DNA from: Deltaproteobacteria bacterium
Lineage (GTDB): Bacteria > Myxococcota_A > Polyangia > GCA-2747355
Length of the DNA: 64,000 nt
Assembly (NCBI GenBank): GCA_020633415.1
Contig: JACKDQ010000004.1
Span: forward strand, 186,001 to 250,000
Reading direction: 5' to 3'
Position 1 is the stretch's first letter; every line of letters starts with the position of its first letter. Below the pieces are notes generated by a model that did not search any database, was not told the DNA's origin, and worked only from the letters and a program-made list of their open reading frames with translations. Position numbers and translations under genes: made by a program. Positions 19,558 through 28,282 of this stretch are shown piece after piece.

Positions 19558-20912
19558 ACGCTGACCTGCGTGGCGGCCTCGCTGAGCGGCAGCGTTTGTT
19601 GCTCACCGGAGGCGAGATTTTTCAGCGTCAGCTGACCGCTTGCCAGCTCATCTTTGCCGACGATCGCTGCGATTGGGATGCCGACCGCAGCGCTGTCCGC
19701 GTATTGGAGTTGTTTGCCCAGTTTGACTTGCGGGTTGGGGTAGACTTCGACGCGCAGGCCGGCCTGGCGCAGCGTTTGGGCGATCAACAGCAGATCCTCC
19801 GCTTGCGCGCCGGCGTTACAGACGATCACCTGTGCGCTGATCTGCAGCTCTGGGTACAGATCGCGTTCATCCATCAGCAGCAACAAGCGCTCAAGGCCCA
19901 GCGAGCAACCCACCGCGGGTATTGGCTGGTTGCTGAACATGCCGACCAGGTTGTCATAACGACCGCCGCCGCCGATGCTGCCGGCGAGCTGGGCGACGTT
20001 GAGTTCGAAGATCGGCCCGGTGTAGTAGGATAGTCCGCGTGCGAGTTGCGGTGAAAAGCGCAGATAGCGCCCCGCAACTGTGGCCTGGCAGAGCGTATTT
20101 AGTTCGCGCAGATCGCGGATCGCTTGCTGACCATCGTCGTCGTTGAGCTGATCGGCGAGGCGGTCGAGGGCGGCAAGCGGCGGGCCATCGGCTTCGGCCG
20201 GTCGGCTGAGCTCGAGCAGCGTTTGCGCGGCGTCTGGCGCGATGCCACGCTCGGCCAGCTCGGCAAGCACACCCTCAGCGCCGACCTTGTCGAGTTTGTC
20301 TAGGGCGACCAGCGCGCTTTGCTCGGCGTCGAGGGCAATGCCCGCGGCGAGGATCATGCTGCGTAGCAATTGGCGATGGTTAACCTGCACAGTAAAGTCG
20401 TCGAAACCGAGATTTTCCACGACCTGACAGACCGCGGCTAAGACTTCGCTTTCCGCGATCAAACTCTCGCTACCGATCATGTCGACATCGCACTGGTAAA
20501 ACTCGCGAAAGCGCCCTCGCCCGGGGCGATCGGCGCGCCAGACCGGTTGGATCTGGTAGCGTTTGAAAAAACGCGGCAGGTCGCGATATTGCGCGACGAC
20601 CCGCGCCAGCGGCACGGTCAAGTCGTAGCGCAGTCCGAGGTCGGCCAAGTCAGCCTCTTGCGGATCTCCGGCGGTCAGCACCCGAGCCAGCGCATCTCGG
20701 CGCTTGAGCAGGCGAAACAGCAGCTGATCACCTTCCTCACCGTACTTGCCGAGCAGCGTGCTGAGGTTCTCGTAGCTGGGCGTTTCGATCGGTACGAAGC
20801 CGTAGCTCGCGTAGACGCGCTCGATCACGCCGATCACATGGCGGCGTCGGGCGATATCGCGCGGCAGGAAGTCGCGTGTTCCGCTGGGCGGCTTGGTGCT
20901 TTGCTTGCTCAT
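19545..20912 (-). CDS. hisS: Histidyl-tRNA synthetase
   Basis: 455 residues, close to the usual 420-460. Class II motifs are readable: the N-terminal S-G-T-R-D-F-L-P, motif 2 around Y-Q-I-Q-P-V-W-R-A-D-R-P-G-R-G-R-F-R-E-F-Y-Q, the histidine-binding loop L-A-R-G-L-S-Y-Y-T-G and motif 3 near G-C-S-L-G-L-E-R-L-L. The C-terminal anticodon-binding domain follows (about 355-455). It charges tRNA-His with histidine in the cytosol. The downstream DUF2064 gene overlaps its last codons. Confidence 0.97.
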   Translation of the reverse strand: MSKQSTKPPSGTRDFLPRDIARRRHVIGVIERVYASYGFVPIETPSYENLSTLLGKYGEEGDQLLFRLLKRRDALARVLTAGDPQEADLADLGLRYDLTVPLARVVAQYRDLPRFFKRYQIQPVWRADRPGRGRFREFYQCDVDMIGSESLIAESEVLAAVCQVVENLGFDDFTVQVNHRQLLRSMILAAGIALDAEQSALVALDKLDKVGAEGVLAELAERGIAPDAAQTLLELSRPAEADGPPLAALDRLADQLNDDDGQQAIRDLRELNTLCQATVAGRYLRFSPQLARGLSYYTGPIFELNVAQLAGSIGGGGRYDNLVGMFSNQPIPAVGCSLGLERLLLLMDERDLYPELQISAQVIVCNAGAQAEDLLLIAQTLRQAGLRVEVYPNPQVKLGKQLQYADSAAVGIPIAAIVGKDELASGQLTLKNLASGEQQTLPLSEAATQVSVWLS

Positions 20913-21049
20913 CGGCCAAGGTGTAGCTCAGGCGCGGCCATTCGGAAAGGGGCGTTTCGCCGCGGGGGCGGCGAATTGTGCGCATTGGCGCGATCAGCAT
21001 GGCAGACGGTCCGTTGGCGCGAAACTCGTGGGCGTTCGCGATCGCGACG

Positions 21050-21949
21050 CTAGTTGCGCTTGAGATAGGCGTGGGGCAGGACGATCAGCGGGTTGCGGGC
21101 GAGTTTGACCAGGCTTGCGGTGTTGCTGCCCAGCGCCATCGCTCGCAGCGCCCCTTTGCCATGCGAGGGGATCACTAACAGATCGGCAGGCTGTGCCTGT
21201 TGCGCGAGCTCGACGGCGACCGAGGTGCCGAGCACCAACTGCGGCGTGACGGTCACCGTCGAGACCCGCCGCGCCTCGCTGGTTAGCTGACTGTTGGCGT
21301 CGGTCTGCCAGCGATTCGTCAAGCTACCTGGCACGTGGGCCGGAACCAGCTCGCCGGGGATCGCTGGGATGAGATAGGGTAAGCGCAGCACATGGATCAA
21401 GCCGATCTCGAGGCTCAGTTGCTCGGCGAGCGTCACGGCGTGATCGAGGCCGCGTCGACTATCGTCAGAAAAGTCGGTGCTGACCAACAGTCGCTGTGGC
21501 GGTTGTGCGAGGTGCGGTGATAGCTGCTGCGGAACGATCAGCATCGGCACCGGACAGCTGCGCAGCACGCGCGTCGTTGTCGAACCCAGCAGCAGATGCT
21601 CCGATGATGTGCGCGCGCCGTGTTTGGCCATCACCACCAGGTCGGCGTCGAGGTCGCCGGCGAGTGCAACGATCTGTTCGCTGGCCACGCCGCTGACCTG
21701 ATGCAAGACCGGCTCGATTTCGTTCCGGCGAAAGAAATCGAGCGCTTTGTCGACGAGCTGTCGCCGGTAAACGGCGATTCGATCAAGGTAGTCGGTAAGC
21801 TCCTCCGATGAATGAAAGCCGTGGCTTTCATCGACGTGAAGCAAGGCGACATCGGCGTTTGTGCGCTTTGCGAGCTGGACGACCAAGCTGTACGCGGTCT
21901 CGGCGCTCAAGGAGAAGTCCGTGGCGACGAGGATGTTTTCCATGCGCAT
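21050..21949 (-). CDS. Tandem universal stress protein
   Basis: 299 residues, start ATG 21949 placed six bases after AGGAGG (an alternative ATG lies two codons later). It has two UspA domains: residues about 3-148, starting with I-L-V-A-T-D-F-S and containing G-S-T-T-T-R-V-L-R-S-C-P-V-P-M-L near its end, and residues about 155-295, starting with L-L-V-S-T-D-F-S. The first domain keeps a G-x2-G-like nucleotide-binding segment (A-K-H-G-A-R-T); the second ends in a S-H-G-K-G-A-L motif of the same type. Such tandem proteins bind adenine nucleotides and act under stress. The gene stands alone. Confidence 0.93.
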   Translation of the reverse strand: MRMENILVATDFSLSAETAYSLVVQLAKRTNADVALLHVDESHGFHSSEELTDYLDRIAVYRRQLVDKALDFFRRNEIEPVLHQVSGVASEQIVALAGDLDADLVVMAKHGARTSSEHLLLGSTTTRVLRSCPVPMLIVPQQLSPHLAQPPQRLLVSTDFSDDSRRGLDHAVTLAEQLSLEIGLIHVLRLPYLIPAIPGELVPAHVPGSLTNRWQTDANSQLTSEARRVSTVTVTPQLVLGTSVAVELAQQAQPADLLVIPSHGKGALRAMALGSNTASLVKLARNPLIVLPHAYLKRN

Positions 21950-22024
21950 CGAGTCCTCCTCTCCTAGCCGAGATCGTAGCAGAGGAGGCGATTTCTGCCC
22001 GGATTGTCGAACGCTTCGAGGAAT

Positions 22025-23581
22025 TTAGCGGCCTTGCCTGACCAGCGAACGGCGCCGACGGCACAGCAACAGCAGCAGACATAGCGGGAGCAGGTCACCG
22101 ACCCACGGTCGGTTTCTTTCGATGCTGCAACCGGGGACGCTTTCGACGACTTGGTCAGCGCCAAAGCCCTCAGCCTTGGCGGTTTCGAGGCAGTCTTGGC
22201 AAATCTCGGTGGGGCGATCGCCGCTCCAGTCGACGCAGCTTGGGTTGGGCTGCTCTGCCTGCTGCTCCGTTGCACCGTCGCTCTGCTGCGGGGGGCAAGC
22301 CTGGTAGAAGTAGACGCGGCCGCGCTTGCAGCGGAAGCGTTCACCGGTTTCCGGCACGAGATAGTCGTTGTCGTGCGGCCCTGGTCGAGCGCAGATCTTG
22401 TCATAGGGCCAGCGTATTTCGCTGTTGTTGGCGAGGATCGTCGGTGGTAGGGAGCGCCGTTGCCAGATGTCCTGACCGAAATAGAAGGTCAACAACGAGA
22501 AGCTCGAGTAGCATTTGTCGACCAATGGGTTGGCGCAGCGCGCGTCTCTGCGCGCGCCACCGATGCCGAGTCCGCCGTACTCGCGGTCGAGGCGATAGTA
22601 GGCGTCGAGGCAGCGCTGGCCGATCTGACTGCCGCGGCCACGGTTGGTGCTGTACCAGCCACCAGCGTAAAAGCCCGTGCGGTAGCGCGTCACATCAGCA
22701 CCCTCGCGGCTGCGGTTGTAGGTGATGCCAGTGGCGCGGCTACTGCTGTCGTAACAAGCGCAGACATCGGGACGATCGCCATCGACGTCGCATGTCTTGC
22801 GTGGCGTTTGATAGCCGCCATCGCGATAGCTGGCGGTGATGATCACTTCGCGATTGTCGCGGTCGGGGTCGTTCCATGCGAGGTAGACACCGTTGGTTTG
22901 CCAGACCGCCTCGCGATAGCGCAGCTGTCGAATACAGGTCATTTGCTTGGCGCTAGCGTTTATCCAGCGCATCTTGTGGCGCCGCGTTTGCGGCGAGACG
23001 CAGTGGGCCAACGCGCCGACAACTTTGCCGCTCTCGCGCGAGCGTAAGCGCGTGTAGTCTACCGAATGGACCTTGCCCGCCGCGCCGCCGCAGAAATGGC
23101 CGTTTTCGCCGACGGTCTCCTGCTCACTGGTCACGTCGAGCGCATAGGCGCTGCAGTCGACGCTAAAGGACTGACCTTGGGCCAGATTGCTGCAGTAGAG
23201 GTCCTGGAAGTTGGGCCCGGTGCCCGCGCTAAAGTTCGAGATCTTGCTGCGCGCCGAGACCATGCCCTCGTCAAACGAGAGTCCCTTGCCGTCAGCGATG
23301 TCTAATCGTTCTTGGAACAGTTTGTTGTACAGATAGGTGCGGGCCATGATCGCTTGGGCGCGCAACACCGCCGGAGGGACAGCGTCTTCGCCATTTTCAC
23401 AGCCAACTACGCGCGGCAGATATTCGGTCTCGATGTCGAGTGTCACGCCGTTAGCGACCACTTCGCGTAGTGCCGGTGGTTCAACCGCGATCGCCAGACG
23501 AGTCGTCGCAAACAACGCAAGGCTCAACAGGAGCGGCAATAAGACCGCGCGGCGCGAGCGACGCCGGGTTTCGATGTGCAT
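22025..23581 (-). CDS. SpoIID-like exported protein with MYXO-CTERM-type C-terminal tail
   Basis: 518 residues from ATG 23581 (ATG 23611 would add ten). An Arg-rich n-region and a hydrophobic stretch ending near A-I-A form a signal peptide. Residues about 50-90 resemble SpoIID (amidase-enhancer) proteins: Y-L-P-R-V-V-G-C-E, then A-V-L-R-A-Q-A-I-M-A-R-T-Y-L. Many Cys follow. The last 40 residues have the three-part sorting signal of myxobacterial proteins: Gly-Cys at about 484-485, a hydrophobic stretch rich in Leu, and an Arg cluster (C-R-R-R-R). By family knowledge such proteins are cut by a myxosortase and lipidated at the Cys, reaching the cell surface. No Shine-Dalgarno sequence is obvious. 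The function of the middle region is unknown. Confidence 0.85.
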   Translation of the reverse strand: MHIETRRRSRRAVLLPLLLSLALFATTRLAIAVEPPALREVVANGVTLDIETEYLPRVVGCENGEDAVPPAVLRAQAIMARTYLYNKLFQERLDIADGKGLSFDEGMVSARSKISNFSAGTGPNFQDLYCSNLAQGQSFSVDCSAYALDVTSEQETVGENGHFCGGAAGKVHSVDYTRLRSRESGKVVGALAHCVSPQTRRHKMRWINASAKQMTCIRQLRYREAVWQTNGVYLAWNDPDRDNREVIITASYRDGGYQTPRKTCDVDGDRPDVCACYDSSSRATGITYNRSREGADVTRYRTGFYAGGWYSTNRGRGSQIGQRCLDAYYRLDREYGGLGIGGARRDARCANPLVDKCYSSFSLLTFYFGQDIWQRRSLPPTILANNSEIRWPYDKICARPGPHDNDYLVPETGERFRCKRGRVYFYQACPPQQSDGATEQQAEQPNPSCVDWSGDRPTEICQDCLETAKAEGFGADQVVESVPGCSIERNRPWVGDLLPLCLLLLLCRRRRSLVRQGR

Positions 23582-23736
23582 CGCGCTGAAGAAATGCACG
23601 ACATGTGCCATGCCGAGCGATCGGGTCCGCGCCCAATTCGTCAGGTTTTACGCGGCATCCTTGTCGCGCCCGCGCAGGCGGCTAGCTGACCATCCGTGCG
23701 ACTTTTGGAGGCTGGCTGGCCAGCCGCGCGTCGGTT

Positions 23737-23750
23737 TAACCGATCGGTTA
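23737..23750. promoter_or_regulatory. 14-bp perfect palindrome, TetR-operator-like
   Basis: TAACCGATCGGTTA is a perfect palindrome in the divergent region between the SpoIID-like gene and metG, about 95 bases before the metG start. Its form (A/T-flanked CCGATCGG) resembles operators of TetR-family repressors. No such regulator is encoded in the window. A second, 12-bp palindrome (GGCTGGCCAGCC) lies at 23714-23725. Confidence 0.45.
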
Positions 23751-23843
23751 GTGATCGGCGGTCTAACTTGCTGGATCGTCGCAGTTGTCGCATCCTGACT
23801 GCGGCCGCTGCAAGTTGAGCAGTTGCGCCGCAGCGAGGCATCG

Positions 23844-25889
23844 ATGAGCGACGGCAAATTCTACATCACCACCCCGATCTACTACGTCAATTTCAAGCCG
23901 CATATCGGCACCAGCTACACCACGGTACTGACCGACGTGGCCAGTCGCGTTCAGCGGATGTTGGGCGATCAGGCCCTGCTGGTAACCGGCAGCGACGAGC
24001 ATAGTCAAAACATCGCCGATCTCGCCGAGCAAGCGGGCAAAGCGCCGCGCGCCTACTGCGATGAAATGATCCCGAAGTTTCGAGACTGTTGGAAGCTGCT
24101 CAACATTGCAGACTATGCCTTCGAGCGGACGAGCGACGAGAAACACCATCGCTTGGTGCAGCGTTTTTGGCAGCAGATCTATCAGCGCGGAGACGTCTAC
24201 AAGGGCGAGTACGCGGGGTGGTACCACACGACCGACAATCGCTATCTCGACCCCGAGGAGGTTCCCGACGAGCCAGAGAAGCACCCGCGGCTCAAGCATC
24301 TGACCGAAGAGGCGTATTTCTTCAAGCTCAGCGCCTACACCGACTGGTTGTTGGCGTTTCATGAGGCAAATCCGAACTTCGTCGTTCCAGACTTTCGCCG
24401 CAACGAAATGCTCTCGCGGATCACGCAGGGACTCAATGACACCTGCATCAGCCGAACCTCAACCTCTTGGGGCATTCCGCTGCCTTGGGACGAAAAGCAC
24501 GTGTTCTACGTCTGGGTCGAGGCGCTGTTGACCTACATGACCGGCAGCGGATTCGACATCGACGCCTATCTCAAGACGATCGGCGCCGACGGCCGTTCGA
24601 GTGAGTTGCGCGAGCCGATTTGGGAAACGACGCGTGCCGACCTGGTGTCTCAGCCAAAGAGCAACTTTTGGCCTGCCGATCTCCACGTGATGGCTAAGGA
24701 CATTCCCTGGTTCCATGCGGTGATCTGGCCGGCGATGCTGGCAAGCTTTGGTGCACCACCGCCCAAGCAGATGTTGGTTCACGGCTACTGGAAGTTTCGC
24801 GGAGCCGAGGGCCAAGAGGCAGTCAAGATGTCCAAGAGCTTGGGCAACGTCGTCGATCCATACGACGCGGCCAAACTCGTCGGCGCTGATGGCGTGCGTT
24901 ACTTCCTGATGCGTGAAGTGCCGGTTGGGCGCGATGGCGAGTTTGGCTTCGAGGCAGTGATCAGGCGCTACAACTACGACCTGGCCAACGACCTCGGCAA
25001 TCTCGTCCACCGCACGATCAGCATGCTCCATCAGCAATTCGACGGCGTCGTTCCCGAACGGACCACGGTCGACGCCGAGCTGGCCCAAGCGCAAGACAAG
25101 GCGCGCCAAGAGGTGCTGCCGCTCTACCAGCAGTTGCGTTACAGCGAGGCGCTTGGCGAGATCTGGGCGTTGGTGCGTCTGGCCAATCAGTTCGTCGATC
25201 GGGTCAAGCCCTGGGAGCTAAAAAAGAAGCCGGAGCGTCGCGAGGAAGTCGGCGCGGCGTTCAACCAGTTGATCGAAGCGATTCGCACGGTGGTCTTGCT
25301 CGCCTATCCGGTGATTCCCGCGGCGGCCAATCGCTTTTGGCAGATTCTTGGCCTGGAAGGTACTTTGGAACAACAGCGCATCGAAGCGCTCACCGACGGG
25401 ATCAGTGCGGGACATCGGGTCGGAATCAGCGAGGTCGTGTTTCAGCGCGTCGACAAGAAGCTACTTTCGGCGCTATCGGCGGGCCGCGACGATCAGCCTG
25501 CGCTAGCCGCTGACAACAAGCCACCGGTCAAAGCGCAGCCTGCCGCTGATCAGGCGATTCCCGGCGTGATCACGATCGACGATTTCGGCAAGGTCGCTTT
25601 GCGCGTCGCGGAGATCCGCGAAGCGAGCAAACTGGAAAAGGCCGACAAGCTGCTGCGCTTGCGCGTCTTCGACGGTGAGCGCGAGCGACAGATCATCGCC
25701 GGCATCGCCAAGTGGTATGCGCCACAAGAGCTCACCGGGCAACGCGTGATCATCGTCGCCAACCTCAAACCAGCGAAGCTTCGCGGTGAATTGTCTGAAG
25801 GAATGTTGCTCGCCGCCGAGGACGGCCAAGGTCGTCTATCGGTGGTGACCACTGCTCGCGAAGTCGACATCGGTTCGACCGTTCGCTGA
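23844..25889 (+). CDS. metG: Methionyl-tRNA synthetase with C-terminal tRNA-binding domain
   Basis: 681 residues. ATG 23844 follows AGCGAGGC. Class I signatures: Pro-His-Ile-Gly-Thr near residue 20 (the HIGH motif, His20) and Lys328-Met-Ser-Lys-Ser332. The connective domain shows no zinc-binding Cys sets where E. coli-type enzymes have them (the region after A-G-W-Y-H-T-T-D has none), so it is of the zinc-free type. Residues about 575-681 are a Trbp111/EMAP-type tRNA-binding domain, beginning T-I-D-D-F-G-K-V-A-L-R-V-A and including G-I-A-K-W-Y and L-K-P-A-K-L-R-G. It charges tRNA-Met and initiator tRNA. Confidence 0.97.
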   Translation: MSDGKFYITTPIYYVNFKPHIGTSYTTVLTDVASRVQRMLGDQALLVTGSDEHSQNIADLAEQAGKAPRAYCDEMIPKFRDCWKLLNIADYAFERTSDEKHHRLVQRFWQQIYQRGDVYKGEYAGWYHTTDNRYLDPEEVPDEPEKHPRLKHLTEEAYFFKLSAYTDWLLAFHEANPNFVVPDFRRNEMLSRITQGLNDTCISRTSTSWGIPLPWDEKHVFYVWVEALLTYMTGSGFDIDAYLKTIGADGRSSELREPIWETTRADLVSQPKSNFWPADLHVMAKDIPWFHAVIWPAMLASFGAPPPKQMLVHGYWKFRGAEGQEAVKMSKSLGNVVDPYDAAKLVGADGVRYFLMREVPVGRDGEFGFEAVIRRYNYDLANDLGNLVHRTISMLHQQFDGVVPERTTVDAELAQAQDKARQEVLPLYQQLRYSEALGEIWALVRLANQFVDRVKPWELKKKPERREEVGAAFNQLIEAIRTVVLLAYPVIPAAANRFWQILGLEGTLEQQRIEALTDGISAGHRVGISEVVFQRVDKKLLSALSAGRDDQPALAADNKPPVKAQPAADQAIPGVITIDDFGKVALRVAEIREASKLEKADKLLRLRVFDGERERQIIAGIAKWYAPQELTGQRVIIVANLKPAKLRGELSEGMLLAAEDGQGRLSVVTTAREVDIGSTVR

Positions 25890-25901
25890 GCGGACAGCCG
25901 C

Positions 25902-25973
25902 CTAGGTCAGAAGCATGATCGGCGCGGTAATTCCAAAGATCACTACCATCACGGAAACGAACCAGAACGGCAT
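25902..25973 (-). CDS. Candidate 23-residue hydrophobic membrane peptide
   Basis: A very short frame starting at ATG 25973 and ending TAG at 25902-25904. It encodes 23 residues that are almost all hydrophobic (F, W, V, M, I, L with one Ser, two Thr and two Pro), so one membrane span fills the whole peptide. GGAGAGG lies nine bases upstream of the ATG, an excellent ribosome site. An in-frame ATG 18 bases upstream (25989-25991) would give 29 residues but overlaps that site. Small single-span peptides of this size serve as subunits of transporters and oxidases in other bacteria; no partner is nearby. It is convergent with metG, whose stop is 12 bases away. Conservation was not checked. Confidence 0.45.
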   Translation of the reverse strand: MPFWFVSVMVVIFGITAPIMLLT

Positions 25974-25991
25974 TGTCGTTATCCTCTCCAT

Positions 25992-26324
25992 CGATTAGGC
26001 CGCGCGTCGCTCACGGCGTTGTGCATCTCAGACTGATCCCAAGACGGTCAATAGTCGAATCTGGCGAGGTAATAAGGATTACCCTTATTCTGTAACGATC
26101 CAGATAGTAATGCAATTCAGTTAACGCAATATATGTGTGTAAATTGAATACCTATGTGGTTGCAGTGGGTTAGGTTGCGGGATTGTGTTCTTGGTTCGCC
26201 GCGCCGATGCGATCTTTTCAGATTTTTCCAGCTGCCGATGGTTCGGCTGAGCGCTGTGGCGAACCGCTGCCCAAAGCCGGCGGCGGGCTTTTCTTTGGGC
26301 GGCTGATTCCCTATCTTGCTCCGC
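25992..26324. other. Gene-free, partly AT-rich region between divergent genes
   Basis: No convincing gene is present in about 330 bases. Positions 26045-26165 are clearly richer in A and T than the surroundings, as expected for promoters: the minus-strand small peptide gene and the plus-strand glycosyltransferase gene both start from here. A TATCTT hexamer at 26312-26317 lies seven bases before GTG 26325. An inverted repeat at 26071-26089 is listed separately. Confidence 0.5.
26071..26089. promoter_or_regulatory. AT-rich inverted repeat, possible operator
   Basis: AATAAGG and CCTTATT form perfect 7-bp arms separated by ATTAC. The repeat stands in the only AT-rich stretch between the small peptide gene and the glycosyltransferase gene. 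The half-site length and spacing suit a dimeric regulator; a terminator is unlikely because no gene ends here. Confidence 0.35.
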
Positions 26325-27038
26325 GTGTTCGAGGGAAAACGCGTTGCGCTGATCATTCCGGCGCTCGATGAGGCGACAACGATCGGCGAGGTGATCGCCG
26401 CCGTCGACCGCCAGCTGGTCGACGATCTGATCGTTGCCGACAATGGGTCGTCCGATCAGACGGCCCAGATCGCAAGCGCTGCTGGTGCCGATGTAGTGGT
26501 GGCGCGACGACGTGGCTATGGCAGCGCGTGTCTTGCGGGCATCGCTCGGGCGCGACAACACGGCGCAGAGCTATTTGCCTTCCTCGACGCCGACGGATCC
26601 GATGACCCACGGGAGCTGGGACTGTTGTTCGAGCTGCTCGCCGCGCGATCTTTAGACCTGGTGATCGGCTCGCGCGTGCTCGGCACTGCTGAGCGCGGCG
26701 CGTTGACGCCAGTGCAACGGTTTGGCAACGCTTTGACCTGCACGCTGGTACGGATCTTTTGGGGCGTCCGCTTCACCGACCTCGGGCCACTGCGCGTGAT
26801 TACCGGACCGGCGCTCGATGCGTTGGAAATGGTCGACCCCGACTTTGGTTGGACGATCGAGATGCAGGTCAAGTCCGCGCAACGCGGCCTACGCGTCGCC
26901 GAAACGGCGGTCAGTTATCGCAATCGACGTGGTGGGCGCTCGAAGGTCAGTGGTAGCTTGCGAGGGTCGTATCTCGCTGGGCGCAAGATCCTCGGCTACG
27001 TCTTCGCGGCGAAGTTTCGCGAGTTCGCCGGCCGCTGA
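26325..27038 (+). CDS. Family 2 glycosyltransferase (dolichol-phosphate-mannose-synthase-like)
   Basis: 237 residues if GTG 26325 is the start; TTG 26316 is in frame three codons earlier. A TATCTT hexamer ends seven bases before the GTG, which favours it as a leaderless start. GT-A fold landmarks: V-A-L-I-I-P-A-L-D-E, V-A-D-N-G-S-S-D, the metal-site F-L-D-A-D-G-S, V-I-G-S-R and a late R-R-G-G-R-S-K-V-S-G-S. There is no membrane tail, so this is a soluble or peripheral enzyme that probably transfers sugar from a nucleotide sugar to a lipid phosphate. The gene is alone; its stop faces that of the FHA-GAF gene. Confidence 0.88.
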   Translation: MFEGKRVALIIPALDEATTIGEVIAAVDRQLVDDLIVADNGSSDQTAQIASAAGADVVVARRRGYGSACLAGIARARQHGAELFAFLDADGSDDPRELGLLFELLAARSLDLVIGSRVLGTAERGALTPVQRFGNALTCTLVRIFWGVRFTDLGPLRVITGPALDALEMVDPDFGWTIEMQVKSAQRGLRVAETAVSYRNRRGGRSKVSGSLRGSYLAGRKILGYVFAAKFREFAGR

Positions 27039-27057
27039 CGGCCGACGATACGACTCG

Positions 27058-28269
27058 CTAGAGTCGGCGATCGGTGCGCGAGCAGTTGGCGATCGCCAAG
27101 GCAGCGATATCGGAGAGCAGTGAAAGGAAGTCGACGGTCGCCGGCGCGAACGGTGTGCTATGCAGCAAGAAAATCGTCCCGATCGGGCCGTCGTCGGTGC
27201 GCAGTGGCACGAGCAGCCGGGCGTCACGCTGCCCGTCGCCGCCCAGTGTGCTGTCGGTCATCGAATCAGCGACGACCAGTGGTTTGTCGGTGGTTAAAGA
27301 AAGCTGCAGTAGATCACGGACCAGGTGACGATCCCAATTGTAGCCGCGCGGTGAGATCACCAACTTCCAGTCGCCGGTGGGGACTTGGTACGCGATGAAC
27401 GCACGGGAGAAACTAATGTTGCCGGACATCGCGTCGATTAACAGCCGGTCGAGCTCGACCAGCGACTCGGCGCGCATGCACTGTTTGCTGATCTGAAACA
27501 AGCTGGCCAGCTGCTGTCGCTCGTGATCGACGCTGGTGCCGGTGTCCTTGATGCCTCGTGGGCGCAGTTGGTCGACTTGTGCAGTCGGTGGCTTGCCGAC
27601 GTGGGTTGGCGGCTGAATCTTCGCTCCGCTCGGTGCGGCAAGACCGCTGTGGCTATCTTCGGCCATCACCCGTTCGTTACGCTCTTCGAGCGAGCGAGGG
27701 ATCGAATCGCTCGACAGCAGCGGGCCATGGGTGTCAACCAACGGTCGGGCAGGCAATGAGGTTTCGCCGACCGCGCCGCGCGATTTGAGCATCATCCGGC
27801 TCGGGTCTTCGACGGTGGTGATCTGTAGGCGGAACGAAAACTGATCAGAAAAGCTCAGTACATCGCCCGAGTGGACGGGCTGCTCGCCCGAAATGCGGTG
27901 GCCGTTGAGCAGCGTACCGTTGGCCGAACCGAGATCGCGAAGGACCACGCGGTGGTCCGGACTAACTTCGATCTGCGCATGTCGGCGCGAAACCTGGGGG
28001 CTGACCAACACGATCTCGTTGTCGATCCGCTGCCGGCCGATGCGGTTGAGCCCGACTTGGAGATCGATGCTGAGGTCGGTTGGCTCCTTGGCCGAGATCA
28101 AGCGCACCGCACGCCGTTTGCCGCGATCGCCGCCGTCGCCCCCGTCGGAGCCACGTCCGCCCTGATCAGCTTCTGCCGCCTGATCGCGGCGCACACCGTC
28201 GGCGTAATCGTTGGTTTCGCGCCGGCGCGAGACCGGGGTGTTGGGTGTTATCTTCTTCGGTGAGGCCAT
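27058..28269 (-). CDS. FHA-GAF signalling protein
   Basis: 403 residues. Residues 1-55 are a charged, Gly/Asp/Arg-rich, probably disordered leader. The FHA domain spans about 55-150 with I-G-R at 77-79, S94-R-R-H97 and the loop L-G-S-A-N-G-T near 113-119, the phosphothreonine-binding core. After a linker of about 80 residues, residues 240-400 look like a GAF domain, ending with the typical L-L-V-P-L-R-T-D-D-G-P-I-G-T-I. In myxobacteria FHA-GAF proteins are often read-outs of Ser/Thr kinase signalling; four kinase-like genes lie in this window but none adjoins it. A 15-bp palindrome lies about 14 bases upstream of the start. Confidence 0.88.
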   Translation of the reverse strand: MASPKKITPNTPVSRRRETNDYADGVRRDQAAEADQGGRGSDGGDGGDRGKRRAVRLISAKEPTDLSIDLQVGLNRIGRQRIDNEIVLVSPQVSRRHAQIEVSPDHRVVLRDLGSANGTLLNGHRISGEQPVHSGDVLSFSDQFSFRLQITTVEDPSRMMLKSRGAVGETSLPARPLVDTHGPLLSSDSIPRSLEERNERVMAEDSHSGLAAPSGAKIQPPTHVGKPPTAQVDQLRPRGIKDTGTSVDHERQQLASLFQISKQCMRAESLVELDRLLIDAMSGNISFSRAFIAYQVPTGDWKLVISPRGYNWDRHLVRDLLQLSLTTDKPLVVADSMTDSTLGGDGQRDARLLVPLRTDDGPIGTIFLLHSTPFAPATVDFLSLLSDIAALAIANCSRTDRRL

Positions 28270-28282
28270 CTGCTTTTCGCAA

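Noticed and set aside
22151..23305. Several long plus-strand frames opposite the SpoIID-like gene (for example 22460-23047)
   Set aside because: They are Ala/Val/Arg-biased shadows typical of GC-rich DNA, without ribosome sites. The minus-strand protein has a signal peptide, a SpoIID-like motif and a C-terminal tail.
23714..23725. GGCTGGCCAGCC as an operator
   Set aside because: It is a perfect 12-bp palindrome, but GC-only sequences of this kind are common by chance in such DNA. It is noted only beside the stronger TAACCGATCGGTTA.
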